The position numbers were made by a program, and so were the translations under genes. A stretch of 64,000 bases of DNA, taken from Aeromonas rivipollensis. Lineage in GTDB: Bacteria; Pseudomonadota; Gammaproteobacteria; Enterobacterales; Aeromonadaceae. Numbering within the stretch: position 1 is the first letter of the stretch; every line of letters begins with the position of its first letter. This document shows, in pieces, positions 7,277 through 16,321 of this stretch. Location: NCBI RefSeq assembly GCF_010974825.1, contig NZ_JAAILA010000007.1, positions 186,001-250,000 on the forward strand. The letters are read 5' to 3'. The notes under the pieces were generated by a model. It made no database searches. It was given only the letters and a program-made list of their open reading frames with translations, and had not been told where the DNA came from.

Positions 7277-9172
7277 TTAGATGATCGCAAGGTTGCCCTT
7301 CTCCTCAAGCCACTCGCGGCGATCCGGGGCACGCTTCTTGGCCAGCAGCATATCCATCAGCTGCAGGGTCTCGTCCCCCTCCTCCAGCTCGCCCATGGTG
7401 AGCTGCACCAGGCGGCGAGTGTTGGGATCCATGGTGGTTTCCCGCAGCTGTTTCGGGTTCATCTCACCCAGGCCCTTGAATCGGGTCACCATCACCTTGC
7501 CCTTCTTCTTCTCGGCCTCGACCCGTTGCAGCACGCCGTTCTTCTCGTCCTCGTCGAGGGCATAGAAGACCTCCTTGCCGATGTCGATCCGGTAGAGCGG
7601 CGGCATGGCCACATAGACGTGGCCCTTGTTGACCAGGGTTCTGAAATGCTTAACAAAGAGTGCGCAGAGCAGGGTGGCGATATGCAGACCGTCCGAGTCC
7701 GCATCCGCCAGTATGCACACCTTGCCGTAGCGCAGGCCGGAGAGATCCTCGGAGTCGGGATCCAGGCCTATGGCCACCGAGATGTCGTGCACTTCCTGGG
7801 AGGCGAGCACCTGACCGGCCTCCACCTCCCAGGTGTTCAGTATCTTGCCGCGCAGGGGCATGATGGCCTGGAATTCACGGTCCCGCGCCTGCTTGGCGCT
7901 GCCGCCTGCAGAGTCACCCTCCACCAGGAACAGCTCCCCCTGCATGGGGTCGGCGCAGTTGCAGTCGGTGAGCTTGCCGGGCAGGGCCGGGCCTTGCGTT
8001 ATCTTCTTGCGCACCACAGTCTTGGCGGCGCGCATCCGGCGCTGGGCGCTGCTGATGCAGATCTCCGCGATCTGCTCCGCCAGCTCGGTGTTGCTGTTTA
8101 AGTAAAGGCTGAAGGCATCCTTCACCACCCCGGAGACGAAGGCCGAGCTCTGGCGGGACGACAGCCGCTCCTTGGTCTGACCGGCGAACTGGGGATCCTG
8201 CATCTTGACGGAGAGGATGTAGGCGCAGCGATCCCAGATGTCTTCCGGCGTGAGCTTGACCCCGCGCGGCAACAGGTTGCGGAACTCGCAGAACTCGCGC
8301 ATGGCGTCCAGCAGGCCCTGACGCAGGCCATTGACGTGGGTGCCGCCGAGCGCAGTGGGGATCAGGTTCACATAGGATTCGGCGAGGCACTCGCCCCCTT
8401 CCGGCAGCCAGCACAGGGCCCAGTCCACCGCAGACTGCTCGGTGCTGAAGGCGCCGACGAAGGGCTGCTCCGGCAGGCAGGTGAACTGCTTGACCGCATC
8501 AATGAGGTAATCCTTGAGGCCATCCTCGTAGCACCACTCCAGCTTGATGCCGGTGTTCTTGTCGAGGAACTTGATGGTGAGGCCGGGGCAGAGCACGGCC
8601 TTGGCCTTGAGCAGATGCTCGAGCTTGGAGACCGAGAAGCGCGGCGAGTCGAAGTAGCGCGCCTCTGGCCAGAAGCGCACCCGGGTGCCGGTGTTGCGGC
8701 GCCCGCAGGTGCCTGTGATGGTCAGCTCCTGCACCTTGTCGCCGCGCTCGAAGGCGATGTCATAGACCTGGCCGTCCCGGCGCACCGTCACCTCGACCCG
8801 ATCGGAAAGGGCATTCACCACAGAGATGCCCACCCCGTGCAGACCGCCGGAGAACTGGTAGTTCTTGTTGGAGAACTTGCCCCCCGCGTGCAGCTTGCAG
8901 AGGATCAGCTCCACACCGGAAACGCCCTCTTCCGGGTGAATGTCGACCGGCATGCCACGGCCGTCATCGATCACCTCGAGAGACTGGTCCTCGTGCAGGA
9001 TCACCTCCAGGGTGCGGGCATGGCCCGCCAGCGCCTCATCGACGCTGTTGTCGATGACCTCCTGGCCGAGGTGATTGGGCCTGGTGGTGTCTGTGTACAT
9101 GCCGGGGCGGCGACGCACCGGTTCGAGGCCATTGAGGACCTCAATGGCATCCGCATTGTATTGAGTGGACAT
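7277..9172 (-). CDS. parE: DNA topoisomerase IV subunit B
   Basis: ParE is the ATPase subunit of topoisomerase IV. The product has 631 residues if translation starts at ATG 9172 (MSTQYNADAIEVL), which aligns with the usual start; upstream in-frame codons lack family similarity. The GHKL ATP-binding motifs are present: EVIDNSVDEALAG, DDGRGMP and GGLHGVG. The TOPRIM domain carries EGDSAGG and DADSDG. The quinolone-related loop CILADADSDGLH matches the sensitive form. It heads the parE-parC pair. Upstream, where E. coli has yqiA directly, an efflux cassette and two other genes intervene. Confidence 0.98.
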   Translation of the reverse strand: MSTQYNADAIEVLNGLEPVRRRPGMYTDTTRPNHLGQEVIDNSVDEALAGHARTLEVILHEDQSLEVIDDGRGMPVDIHPEEGVSGVELILCKLHAGGKFSNKNYQFSGGLHGVGISVVNALSDRVEVTVRRDGQVYDIAFERGDKVQELTITGTCGRRNTGTRVRFWPEARYFDSPRFSVSKLEHLLKAKAVLCPGLTIKFLDKNTGIKLEWCYEDGLKDYLIDAVKQFTCLPEQPFVGAFSTEQSAVDWALCWLPEGGECLAESYVNLIPTALGGTHVNGLRQGLLDAMREFCEFRNLLPRGVKLTPEDIWDRCAYILSVKMQDPQFAGQTKERLSSRQSSAFVSGVVKDAFSLYLNSNTELAEQIAEICISSAQRRMRAAKTVVRKKITQGPALPGKLTDCNCADPMQGELFLVEGDSAGGSAKQARDREFQAIMPLRGKILNTWEVEAGQVLASQEVHDISVAIGLDPDSEDLSGLRYGKVCILADADSDGLHIATLLCALFVKHFRTLVNKGHVYVAMPPLYRIDIGKEVFYALDEDEKNGVLQRVEAEKKKGKVMVTRFKGLGEMNPKQLRETTMDPNTRRLVQLTMGELEEGDETLQLMDMLLAKKRAPDRREWLEEKGNLAII

Positions 9173-9261
9173 GGAGGGCCTTGCGAATTGACGTTTGGAG
9201 GGAATCTTACTCGCTGGGAGGGTCTTGGACAAATAGGGCGGTGGCAAAGGGTGATCCAGAG

Positions 9262-9482
9262 AGGCTATGGCCCCGCAGGATCAGGCGGGTGTCAGTGCCT
9301 TGGGTTTCGCCAGCAACAAGGACGAGAGGGATCAGGCGGGCGCCAGGGCCGAGGGCTGCACCTGCAACAAGGACGATAGGGATCAGGCGGGCGCCAGGGC
9401 CATGGGCTGCACCTGCAACAAGGACGAGAGGGATCAGGCGGGCGCCAGGGCCGAAGGCTGCGCCTGCAACAGGGGGGAGAGG
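9262..9482. repeat. 51-bp tandem repeat overlapping the FUSC gene end
   Basis: GCAACAAGGACGA recurs at 9313, 9364 and 9415 and in altered form at 9466, giving an exact 51-bp period. A degenerate unit fits the same phase at 9262 (GATCAGGCGGG at offset 17). The FUSC stop at 9434 falls inside the array, so the units are copies of that gene's 3' end. Because 51 is a multiple of three, all frames stay open. On the plus strand this gives a 17-residue peptide repeat (DQAGARAEGCTCNKDER type), which I do not call as a gene. Confidence 0.88.
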
Positions 9483-11446
9483 GAGCAATGGAGTCGCCAC
9501 ACCAGGCCCGCCAGCTCCCGGGCCGAGGGCTCGGGGTGATCGGCCAGGCCGAGGCTGATGCGATCCAGCTCGGCCAGGGTCTGATGGAGGGAGCCGTGTT
9601 GCACCCCCTGCTCGGTGAGGATCCCCTCAAGACAGCGCACGCAGGCGTCCCGCACCAGATAGAGTGCCGGCTCCCTGCCCCGCCACTGGCGCAGTTGCCA
9701 GACGATGTGGCTGCAGTTGAGCAGCACTACGCCCCAGCGCAGCACCCAGAGCCGGGCGCCCTGATCCTGCCCCTGACCGAGCTGGCTGATGCAGTGATAG
9801 ATGAGGGATTCAAACTGGCTCTCGCTCTGCCGGGGCCTGGCGGCCAGCTGATCGATGAAGTGGCGGCGCAGGGAGCGGATGAGGCGGCGGCTCTTGCGCC
9901 TGTCCGAGCTGGGTCTGAGGATCTGGAACGCCAGTCCCGCCACCATGACCCCCAGCACCTTGCCGATGCTGTCGTTGACGAAGGTTTGATAGTCGTAACT
10001 CGGCGGGTTGGTGATGGCGAGGAAGGAGCCGAGCAGCACTATGAGCTGGCCCCAGAGCGCCGCCGACGAGGGGCGCTGCAACTTGATCAACTGCATGGTG
10101 ATGAGCGCGGGGAACAGCAGGGCGCAGAACAGCCAGAAGTCGTCGATGCGGATCATCAGGCCGAACTTGACCGCGAAGCAGACCAGGCTCAGCAGCAGGA
10201 TGGCCTGCAGCATGGTCTGGGTCCCCTTGGTCGGCGTCGGGGTGGCCGAATAGAGCACGCAGCAGATGGAGAGCAGGGTCAGGGCCGAGGCGCCCGACTC
10301 CCACTGGGTGTTGATCCAGAAGGCGCAGCCCAGCACCACGCAGAGGAAGGTGCGACCGCCGTTGTAGGCCGCCTCGACGCTGTCGTTGTAACGGGTGAGC
10401 GAGCTGTGGTGCGGCGGCGTGGGCCACTCCTGGCCGTCATAGGGCGCCAGCCGGCCGAGCCAGCGCTGGCACTCCAGATAGCTCCAGCAGAAATGGCGCA
10501 GGCGCAGCCAGAAGGTGCGGTGGCGAAAATCACGGCCCGACTCGGCCACGAAGGGAGCCAGCAGGCGGGCGATGCGGTATTTGTCGCAATCGGGCTCGCC
10601 CAGCGCGCGGATCACCGAGGTCAGCAGGGGGGTCAACCCGTCCGGCAGCTGCGGCCAGTGTTGCAGCATGCGGCGCACTCCGGAGATCAGGCTGACCATC
10701 CGCAGCTGGCGGTGCAGCAGGAAGTTGAGCAGCCGGTTGTGGCGGCGCAGCCGGTGGTGACTCCACACCGCCTGAATGCGCAGCACGTTCATGGTGAGGA
10801 TCTGGCCGATGATTCCCTCGTGGGCACCGCGCACATCGGCCCCCGCCTCCCCCAGCCAGAGCAACTGGGCGTGCTCCCGCAGCCGGGCCTGACTCTTGCC
10901 AAGGGACGCCAGCAGTGTCTCTCCATCCGAGAGGCTCGGCAGAATCATCATCATCAGACCGCCGCAGAGGATGCCCACTATCACCTCGCTCACCCTGGCC
11001 TGGGCGATGTCGAAGATGTGCTCTGTCTCGGTCACGTTGACGCAGGAGAAGGCGATGATGGCCGCAGTGTAGCCCGCCAGGGCAAAGGCGTAGGAGACGT
11101 TGTTCTGATAGTGGTTGGAGATGTAGGTGCAAAGGCCGAGCCAGAGCGCGATAAGGAAGCTGAACAGCCAGGGATCGCTGATGCCAAGACCGGTGATCAT
11201 CACGGCCGCCATGGCGCCGATGAGGCTGCCCACTACCCGCCCCAGGCTCTTGCTGATGACGCCGCCGACGGTGGGAAAGCTCACCACGGCGGCCGAGGTC
11301 ATGGCCCAGTAGGGGGCATCCAGTTGCAGCACGAAGGCCAGCCAGAGCGACAGGCACATGGCCAGGCTGTTGCGCAGGGCATAGCGCCACTGGCCCTCAT
11401 TGGCCTGACCCCAGGGTGTCTGGCGCCAGCGTCCCCGGCCTGCCAC
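9434..11446 (-). CDS. FUSC-family inner-membrane transport protein
   Basis: The product has 670 residues and starts with GTG at 11446, one base after the stop of the HlyD gene, with AGGGGA as ribosome site. It has two blocks of transmembrane segments (about residues 30-170 and 360-500), each followed by a cytoplasmic helical region. This is the fusaric-acid-resistance/AaeB architecture. With the adjacent HlyD and DUF1656 genes it matches the aaeXAB layout, which in E. coli exports aromatic carboxylic acids. The substrate here is inferred, not shown. The extreme C-terminus (LLQAQPSALAPA) is encoded by the first unit of a tandem repeat, so its length may vary between strains. Confidence 0.88.
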   Translation of the reverse strand: MAGRGRWRQTPWGQANEGQWRYALRNSLAMCLSLWLAFVLQLDAPYWAMTSAAVVSFPTVGGVISKSLGRVVGSLIGAMAAVMITGLGISDPWLFSFLIALWLGLCTYISNHYQNNVSYAFALAGYTAAIIAFSCVNVTETEHIFDIAQARVSEVIVGILCGGLMMMILPSLSDGETLLASLGKSQARLREHAQLLWLGEAGADVRGAHEGIIGQILTMNVLRIQAVWSHHRLRRHNRLLNFLLHRQLRMVSLISGVRRMLQHWPQLPDGLTPLLTSVIRALGEPDCDKYRIARLLAPFVAESGRDFRHRTFWLRLRHFCWSYLECQRWLGRLAPYDGQEWPTPPHHSSLTRYNDSVEAAYNGGRTFLCVVLGCAFWINTQWESGASALTLLSICCVLYSATPTPTKGTQTMLQAILLLSLVCFAVKFGLMIRIDDFWLFCALLFPALITMQLIKLQRPSSAALWGQLIVLLGSFLAITNPPSYDYQTFVNDSIGKVLGVMVAGLAFQILRPSSDRRKSRRLIRSLRRHFIDQLAARPRQSESQFESLIYHCISQLGQGQDQGARLWVLRWGVVLLNCSHIVWQLRQWRGREPALYLVRDACVRCLEGILTEQGVQHGSLHQTLAELDRISLGLADHPEPSARELAGLVWRLHCSLSPLLQAQPSALAPA

Positions 11447-11447
11447 C

Positions 11448-12314
11448 CTATTCCCCTATGGTGATGGTGCAGGTGGTGCCCGCGATCAGGGCAAGCTCGG
11501 GCGGCACATCCAGCAGACGGATCCGCACCGGCACCCGCTGGGCCAGCCGCACCCAGGGCACGTTCGGCTTGACGTCGAGCAGCAGCCCCTGGCTCCCCTC
11601 CAGGCTCTGATCGTGAATGGCGCGCCCTATGCTCTCCACCTCCCCCTTGAGCGCCTGCTCCCCACTGTAGAGCACCATGCGCGCCGGCTTGCCCGGCGCT
11701 ATGTGCCTGAGCTTGGTCTCTTCGAAATAACCCTGCACGTAGAAGGAGTGGATATCTACCAAAGCCACCAGAGGCACCCCGGCGCTAGCGTAGTTGCCGA
11801 CCCTGGCCTGCAGGTTGGTGATGTAACCGTCGCTGGCGGCGTGCACCTCGGTTCGCGCGAGCGACCATCTGGCCTGCTCCAGATTGGCCTGGGCCACCTG
11901 ATAGGCCGCCTTCATCGCCTGGGCATTGAGCCTGGACTCGTCGACCGCCTCGGCGGAGATGACGGTGCGGGACAGTCCCTGGCGACGCCTGGCCTCGTGC
12001 TCCGCCTTGTCGAGATCCGATTTCGCCTTGGCCAGCGCCGCGTTGGCGTTGTCCAGGGCAATCCGGTAGGGCACGGGATCCAGGCTGAACAGGGTCTCCC
12101 CCTTCTTCACCAGCTGGTTGTCCTTGATCCAGATGCTGACTATCTTGCCCGACACCTCGGGGGTGATGCTGACCAGCTCGGCCCGCACCTTGCCATCCCG
12201 GGTCCAGGGGCCCTGCATGTAGTAGTTCCACAACCACCAGAGCGACACCAGCGCCAGGGCGCACACCAGCAGGGTGGAGAAGTATTTGAGGGTTGCCAGG
12301 GGAGATTTAGCCAT
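11448..12314 (-). CDS. HlyD-family periplasmic adaptor (AaeA-like)
   Basis: This 288-residue membrane-fusion protein links the FUSC inner-membrane partner to an outer-membrane channel such as TolC. It has one N-terminal membrane anchor (about residues 10-30), a biotinyl-lipoyl-like segment ([19 protein letters not shown]), a helical hairpin ([16 protein letters not shown]) and a beta-barrel C-terminus. The ATG at 12314 was chosen because it overlaps the end of the DUF1656 gene by eight bases, ATGGCTAA, a coupling arrangement. The neighbours on both sides belong to the same efflux cassette. Confidence 0.9.
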   Translation of the reverse strand: MAKSPLATLKYFSTLLVCALALVSLWWLWNYYMQGPWTRDGKVRAELVSITPEVSGKIVSIWIKDNQLVKKGETLFSLDPVPYRIALDNANAALAKAKSDLDKAEHEARRRQGLSRTVISAEAVDESRLNAQAMKAAYQVAQANLEQARWSLARTEVHAASDGYITNLQARVGNYASAGVPLVALVDIHSFYVQGYFEETKLRHIAPGKPARMVLYSGEQALKGEVESIGRAIHDQSLEGSQGLLLDVKPNVPWVRLAQRVPVRIRLLDVPPELALIAGTTCTITIGE

Positions 12315-12528
12315 GTAGCAGTATCCAGAGTGCGCCACTGACGGCGAGGATAAACAGGGAGAGATCCATCAGAAGAGGGTGCCAGACGTCCCCGCCGTAG
12401 AGCCAGTCTCTCAGCAGGTGGTGCACCGGCAACCAGCCGAGCAGGCCGAGCAGCACCGCCTTGAACAGGGGGGGAAAGTAGAGCGAGGCCCCCAGGATCA
12501 GATCCGGCAGCGCTGAAGCAGTCGTCAT
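12307..12528 (-). CDS. DUF1656-family small membrane protein (AaeX-like)
   Basis: This 73-residue protein has two hydrophobic segments. It starts [20 protein letters not shown], as DUF1656 proteins do, and ends on a hydrophobic helix. The start at 12528 has GGGAG upstream; an earlier in-frame ATG at 12549 has no site. Its stop overlaps the start of the adaptor gene, so translation is probably coupled. The function of the family is unknown, but it is a regular first gene of FUSC/HlyD cassettes. Confidence 0.88.
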   Translation of the reverse strand: MTTASALPDLILGASLYFPPLFKAVLLGLLGWLPVHHLLRDWLYGGDVWHPLLMDLSLFILAVSGALWILLHG

Positions 12529-12636
12529 GGGCAGGCTCCCGGTTGGCAAGAGGAGGAGAATGGCCCGCCAGAGCGCAGGCTGACCAAGGTTAACACAGCC
12601 ATTTCGGCGGCTACAGAAGCAGATGGCTCCATGCCG

Positions 12637-13038
12637 TCATTCAGCCCTGTCGGCCGGGTGGTTGATGCCATCCCGCAGCGGCACCTCGCCGAGCGCGAAC
12701 GGGTTGACCCCCTCGAGACAGGCGAGGTTGTAGCCATACTCGGCCGGGTTGGAGCGGCGCTGGTGGTGGGTGTAGATGCCGCAGACGCCGCAGAAGTAGT
12801 GCTTGGCGGTACGGGTGTTGAACTGGTAACAGCGCAGCACCTCCTCTCCCTGCAGGATGCGGATGCCAGAGAGCGGCACAGAGGCGACTATGGCCCCCCG
12901 CCGCCGGCAGAGGGAGCAGTCGCAGCGGCGGGGATCCACCACACCATCCGGCAGACTGAGCTCCAGCACCAGGGCGCCGCAATGGCAGCTGGCCCTGTGT
13001 TTCGCCTGAATGGGGGTATTGCCGATTTGTTTGATCAT
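12637..13038 (-). CDS. GFA-fold zinc-binding protein
   Basis: The product has 133 residues, the usual size of the GFA/CENP-V family. Zinc-binding cysteines are visible as SCHCGAL near residue 18, CDCSLC near residue 39 and CGVCG near residue 83. The ATG at 13038 follows AAGGAGG. Family members were named for glutathione-dependent formaldehyde-activating enzyme, but most are uncharacterised, so the name should not be read as a reaction. It lies between a Nudix hydrolase and the efflux cassette on the same strand. Confidence 0.88.
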   Translation of the reverse strand: MIKQIGNTPIQAKHRASCHCGALVLELSLPDGVVDPRRCDCSLCRRRGAIVASVPLSGIRILQGEEVLRCYQFNTRTAKHYFCGVCGIYTHHQRRSNPAEYGYNLACLEGVNPFALGEVPLRDGINHPADRAE

Positions 13039-13075
13039 ATGGCCTCCTTGCCACCGGGCACGGGGCCCTGTCGTC

Positions 13076-13699
13076 TCAATCGAACAGCGTCTCGCACCGC
13101 CCCTGCCGCACATGGTCGTGAAGACTGCGCAATTGGGACTCCACCACCCGGTGGCGGGAGAGCGGAGGCAGGGCGTCGATGGGGAAATAGGCCGCGCCTC
13201 GGGTCTCGTCAGTCTCGGTGAGCAGCACTCCGCCTGTCACCTCGCACAGGAAGAAGGCCTTGTGGGCATGGGGCAGTTGCGGGGGATGGGGGTGTTTGAG
13301 CTTGTCGAACAGGGCCAGCAGTTGCACGGCGCGGCACTCAAGGCCCGTCTCTTCAACAACCTCGCGCACCACTGCGCCCGCTGGCGAGTCGCCTATGTCG
13401 CACCAGCCCCCGGGCAGAGTCCAGAGTCCGTCGCTGCGCTCCTGCACCAGCAGCAGCCGGCCCGCGTCATCCAGGATCAGCGCCCGCACATCCAGCTTGG
13501 GGGTGGGATAACCGCTGTCCAGAGCAATCCAGTGGGCGATGGCCTCGTGATCCAGCTCGCTCTGGCTGGCGATAAGCGTGGCAGCCGCGTTTCGCAGCGC
13601 CTCGAAGCGGGCGATATCGAAGGGATCTTGGGAGTAGGTGAGCCCGGCCTGAGCCGTGGCCAGCACCTGTTCCAGAAAGGCGGCCAACGGCGGTTGCAC
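13076..13699 (-). CDS. Nudix hydrolase with N-terminal NUDIX_N_2 region
   Basis: The product has 207 residues if it starts at GTG 13699, two bases after the yqiA stop. That start brings the N-terminus (LAAFLEQVLATAQAGLTYSQ) into register with the family of ADP-ribose-type hydrolases. A longer ATG form at 13774 would run well into yqiA and is rejected. The Nudix box GG(x5)…REVVEETGLE lies near the middle, after TLPGGWCDIGDSP. Such enzymes hydrolyse nucleoside diphosphate derivatives; the substrate is not evident. Confidence 0.85.
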   Translation of the reverse strand: MQPPLAAFLEQVLATAQAGLTYSQDPFDIARFEALRNAAATLIASQSELDHEAIAHWIALDSGYPTPKLDVRALILDDAGRLLLVQERSDGLWTLPGGWCDIGDSPAGAVVREVVEETGLECRAVQLLALFDKLKHPHPPQLPHAHKAFFLCEVTGGVLLTETDETRGAAYFPIDALPPLSRHRVVESQLRSLHDHVRQGRCETLFD

Positions 13700-13701
13700 G
13701 G

Positions 13702-14289
13702 CTAGAGCCCGAGGAAGCGCACTATCTGGGCGGGATAGCGCTCGAAGCCGACGAAGGCGTGGTTGCCGCCGCACTCCAGGGAGAGGCGGGCAAACTCGTA
13801 TTCCCTCAATGCCTTGCGATAGTCGAGCACCTCATCCTCCTGCTGTTGCAGGATCCAGAGTCGCTCGGGGGCGCTCACCGGTACCGCCAGCGCCCGCAGC
13901 TCGTCCATGTGGGTCGGCAGCAGCTCGTAGCGCTCGTCGGTATAGGGATTGACCTGGTGGCCCAGGTAGTCGCAGAGCAGTTCATGGGGGCGCACCGCCG
14001 GATTGATCAGCGCCGCGCGGCAGCCATGCAGCTCGCTCACCCGGGTCGCCATAAAGCCGCCGAGGGAGCTGCCCACGGCACCTAGCCTGAGGCGGCCATC
14101 ATGGCGAGCCCTGGCCTCGGCAATGACGCCCTCTATGGCCTCCCAGGCCGCCGCCGGGGTATTGGGCTGGGCCGGGATAAGCACTTCGATGTCGGGCCTG
14201 TGCTCGGCCACCCAGGCAGCCATCTGCTGCGCCTTGGCCGAGCCGGGCGATGAGTTGAAACCGTGCAGATACAGCAGAACCGGGGTCAT
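13702..14289 (-). CDS. yqiA: YqiA-type alpha/beta-hydrolase esterase
   Basis: The product has 195 residues, as in E. coli YqiA. It opens with LLYLHGFNSSPGSAKA, typical of this UPF0227-like esterase family. The nucleophile serine is in GSSLGG and the likely catalytic histidine in GGNHAF near the C-terminus. The ATG at 14289 follows GAGGAG. It sits between cpdA and the Nudix gene; the yqiA-parE adjacency of E. coli is broken here by five inserted genes. Confidence 0.92.
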   Translation of the reverse strand: MTPVLLYLHGFNSSPGSAKAQQMAAWVAEHRPDIEVLIPAQPNTPAAAWEAIEGVIAEARARHDGRLRLGAVGSSLGGFMATRVSELHGCRAALINPAVRPHELLCDYLGHQVNPYTDERYELLPTHMDELRALAVPVSAPERLWILQQQEDEVLDYRKALREYEFARLSLECGGNHAFVGFERYPAQIVRFLGL

Positions 14290-14302
14290 GGTGGCGGACT
14301 CC

Positions 14303-15127
14303 TCAATACCCGGTGGCGTTGGGGTCGGGCACGAACTGCCCCACCGGCAACCGCCACACCTGGCTGGCAATGCGGCCATCCGGATGCAGGGTGAGATAAC
14401 GCCAGCCCGGGCCGGACTCGTCCAGGGCGAAGCCATCGGAGAGCGGCTTGAACTGGATGCAGGTGGAGGGGCTCGCGATCAGCCTCACCCCCTGGTGCAC
14501 CTCGTCAAACTCCTGATGCACATGGCCGAACAAGATGGTCTTCTGCTGGGGATGGCGGGCCAGCACGGCGAAGAGATCGTCGGCATTCTTGAGATTGTGC
14601 TGATCCAGCCAGGCGCAGCCCACCGGCACCGCCTGATGGTGCAGGGCGATGAGGGCGTGGCGCTCGGGATGCTGACGCAGGGCGCTGTCCAGCGCCGCCA
14701 GCTGGTGATCCCCGAGCACACCATGGGGTTTGCCGCGCACCTGGGTATCGAGCAGGATCACCTGCCAGTGGTCTCCCACCAGCTGCTTGGCTTCGCTGAT
14801 CCCGGCGGCGTGGAGGTACTCCGTCATCAGGGGGCCGTCATCGTGGTTGCCGGGCAACCAGTAGATGGGGCGCGCCAGCGGGGCCATCATGGAGGCGAAC
14901 CGCTGATAGGATTCCGGGCTGTGATCCTGGGACAGATCCCCGGTGGCGAGGATCAGATCGAACGGATGCGCATTGGCCTGCACCTGCTCCAGCACGGCGG
15001 CCAGGCTCTCTGCGGTTCGCACGGCCAGCAGTCGTCCCTCTGCACTGGCGAAGAGATGGGTATCGGTAATCTGTAACAGGCGCACACTGCCGTCCGGCGC
15101 CTGAGGTAGCTCTGTTTCCAAAATCAC
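14303..15127 (-). CDS. cpdA: 3',5'-cyclic-AMP phosphodiesterase
   Basis: CpdA hydrolyses cAMP to AMP and so lowers CRP activity. The product has 274 residues, the same as E. coli CpdA. The calcineurin-like metallophosphoesterase motifs are all visible: DTHLF near residue 22, GDLSQD, GNHDD, and GHVHQE. The ending GRIASQVWRLPVGQFVPDPNATGY fits the family. It starts with GTG and has only a weak ribosome site, so it may depend on coupling from upstream yqiB. The position in the nudF-yqiB-cpdA-yqiA order is the conserved one. Confidence 0.96.
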   Translation of the reverse strand: MILETELPQAPDGSVRLLQITDTHLFASAEGRLLAVRTAESLAAVLEQVQANAHPFDLILATGDLSQDHSPESYQRFASMMAPLARPIYWLPGNHDDGPLMTEYLHAAGISEAKQLVGDHWQVILLDTQVRGKPHGVLGDHQLAALDSALRQHPERHALIALHHQAVPVGCAWLDQHNLKNADDLFAVLARHPQQKTILFGHVHQEFDEVHQGVRLIASPSTCIQFKPLSDGFALDESGPGWRYLTLHPDGRIASQVWRLPVGQFVPDPNATGY

Positions 15128-15148
15128 GCTTCTTTTTTATGGGTTCGA

Positions 15149-15595
15149 CTAGAGGATGTTGATCAGGCTGGTGCCATGTTTGAGACAAAATCTTAGCCAA
15201 TCGGCCAAGAATAGATTTACCTGCTCTTTTTCATCCCTGTGGTGCATTTTTTTATTGGGATAATCATAACGTGGTTGCAACATTGAAATCTGTTGCGCCG
15301 CACACACTTCCGCCATCCGCACATCGTGATACAAACGAATCTCTATACGAGCCTGCAAGTAGCTCGGCAACTCGGGATTGTGCTGGGCCAGGATCACCTG
15401 ACTGGTGAAGCGGCTCTCTTCGCTGACGGTGAGCTGGAACTGCAGGCCGTTGCCCACCTGATAACGGCGCTCCGCCCCCACGCTGCCACCGGGGGGCAGC
15501 AGCTTCATCAAGGCCATGTAATTTACCTCGCAGGTGCGCTGCAAGGACATTAGATCAGGCACATAGCGTTTCATCGGGCTCTGGACTAATGGCAT
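15149..15595 (-). CDS. yqiB: YqiB-like DUF1249 protein
   Basis: The product has 148 residues. It shares with YqiB the core MKRYVPD, the RLYHD motif and the block ARYDYPNKKMHHRDEK (here PRYDYPNKK), then FLADWLR. The start at 15595 has a GGAG site at good spacing. An internal ATG at 15574 would give the length of E. coli YqiB and cannot be excluded. The function is unknown; it always travels with nudF and cpdA. Confidence 0.93.
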   Translation of the reverse strand: MPLVQSPMKRYVPDLMSLQRTCEVNYMALMKLLPPGGSVGAERRYQVGNGLQFQLTVSEESRFTSQVILAQHNPELPSYLQARIEIRLYHDVRMAEVCAAQQISMLQPRYDYPNKKMHHRDEKEQVNLFLADWLRFCLKHGTSLINIL

Positions 15596-15679
15596 ATCGC
15601 AACTCCATCAATCAGGGTCCATGGACGATTGACCTCGCAGGCAGGAGGCACATGGTGCCTGGCGTGAACGAGCGCCACC

Positions 15680-16321
15680 TTAGCGCCCCGCCAGCCAGCG
15701 GGCCTGCAGCTCGCCATGATTGAGGGCCAACCATTGCAGGGCGATGACGGAGGCGGCATTGTCGATGCGCCCCTCCTTGAGCCAGGCGTAGGCCTGCTCG
15801 CGGCTCACCACGTGCACCCGGATGTCTTCACCCTCTTCCGCCAGACCGTGGATCCCCGCCGCCTGGCTGGCATCCACCTCCCCCACATAGACCTCGATAC
15901 GCTCTGTGCTGCCACCCGGGCTCACCAGGTAGCTGATGGCATGCTCGCAGCGACCCACCTCGATGCCCGCCTCTTCCACCGCCTCGCGGCGTACCACGGC
16001 TTCTGCTGTCTCCCCTTCATCTATGATGCCGGCCACCAGCTCCAGCAGCCAGGGAGTGGGGCTGGTCTCGATGGCACCGATGCGGAACTGCTCCACCAGC
16101 ACTATCTGGTCGCGCACGGGATCATAAGGCAGCAGCGCGGCCGCATGGCCCCGCTCGAACAGCTCGCGGACTATGGGCTCATTCCAGCCACCGGCAAATA
16201 ACCTGTGTTGCAGGCGATAGACGTTCACTTTGAAAAAGCCGTTGTATCCAGATGATTTATCGATGATTTTCACATCATCACCGGAATAGTGACTGGTTTG
16301 AGGCAAGGCTTGCTGTGACAT
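15680..16321 (-). CDS. nudF: ADP-ribose pyrophosphatase
   Basis: NudF hydrolyses ADP-ribose to AMP and ribose 5-phosphate. The product has 213 residues. The Nudix box is visible as GIIDEGE followed by REAVEEAGI (about residues 95-117), after the strand LLELVAG. The LVSPGGSTE loop typical of ADP-ribose pyrophosphatases follows. The ATG is preceded by GGAG. It is the first gene of the leftward nudF-yqiB-cpdA-yqiA run and is divergent from tolC. Confidence 0.95.
   Translation of the reverse strand: MSQQALPQTSHYSGDDVKIIDKSSGYNGFFKVNVYRLQHRLFAGGWNEPIVRELFERGHAAALLPYDPVRDQIVLVEQFRIGAIETSPTPWLLELVAGIIDEGETAEAVVRREAVEEAGIEVGRCEHAISYLVSPGGSTERIEVYVGEVDASQAAGIHGLAEEGEDIRVHVVSREQAYAWLKEGRIDNAASVIALQWLALNHGELQARWLAGR

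Noticed and set aside
9262..9482. CRISPR-like array
   Set aside because: The units are directly adjacent, 51 bases each, with no unique spacers and no cas genes nearby.
9267..9539. 90-codon plus-strand ORF made of 17-residue repeats
   Set aside because: It follows from the 51-bp tandem repeat keeping all frames open. The repeat originates from the opposite-strand FUSC gene, and the frame has only a weak ribosome site.
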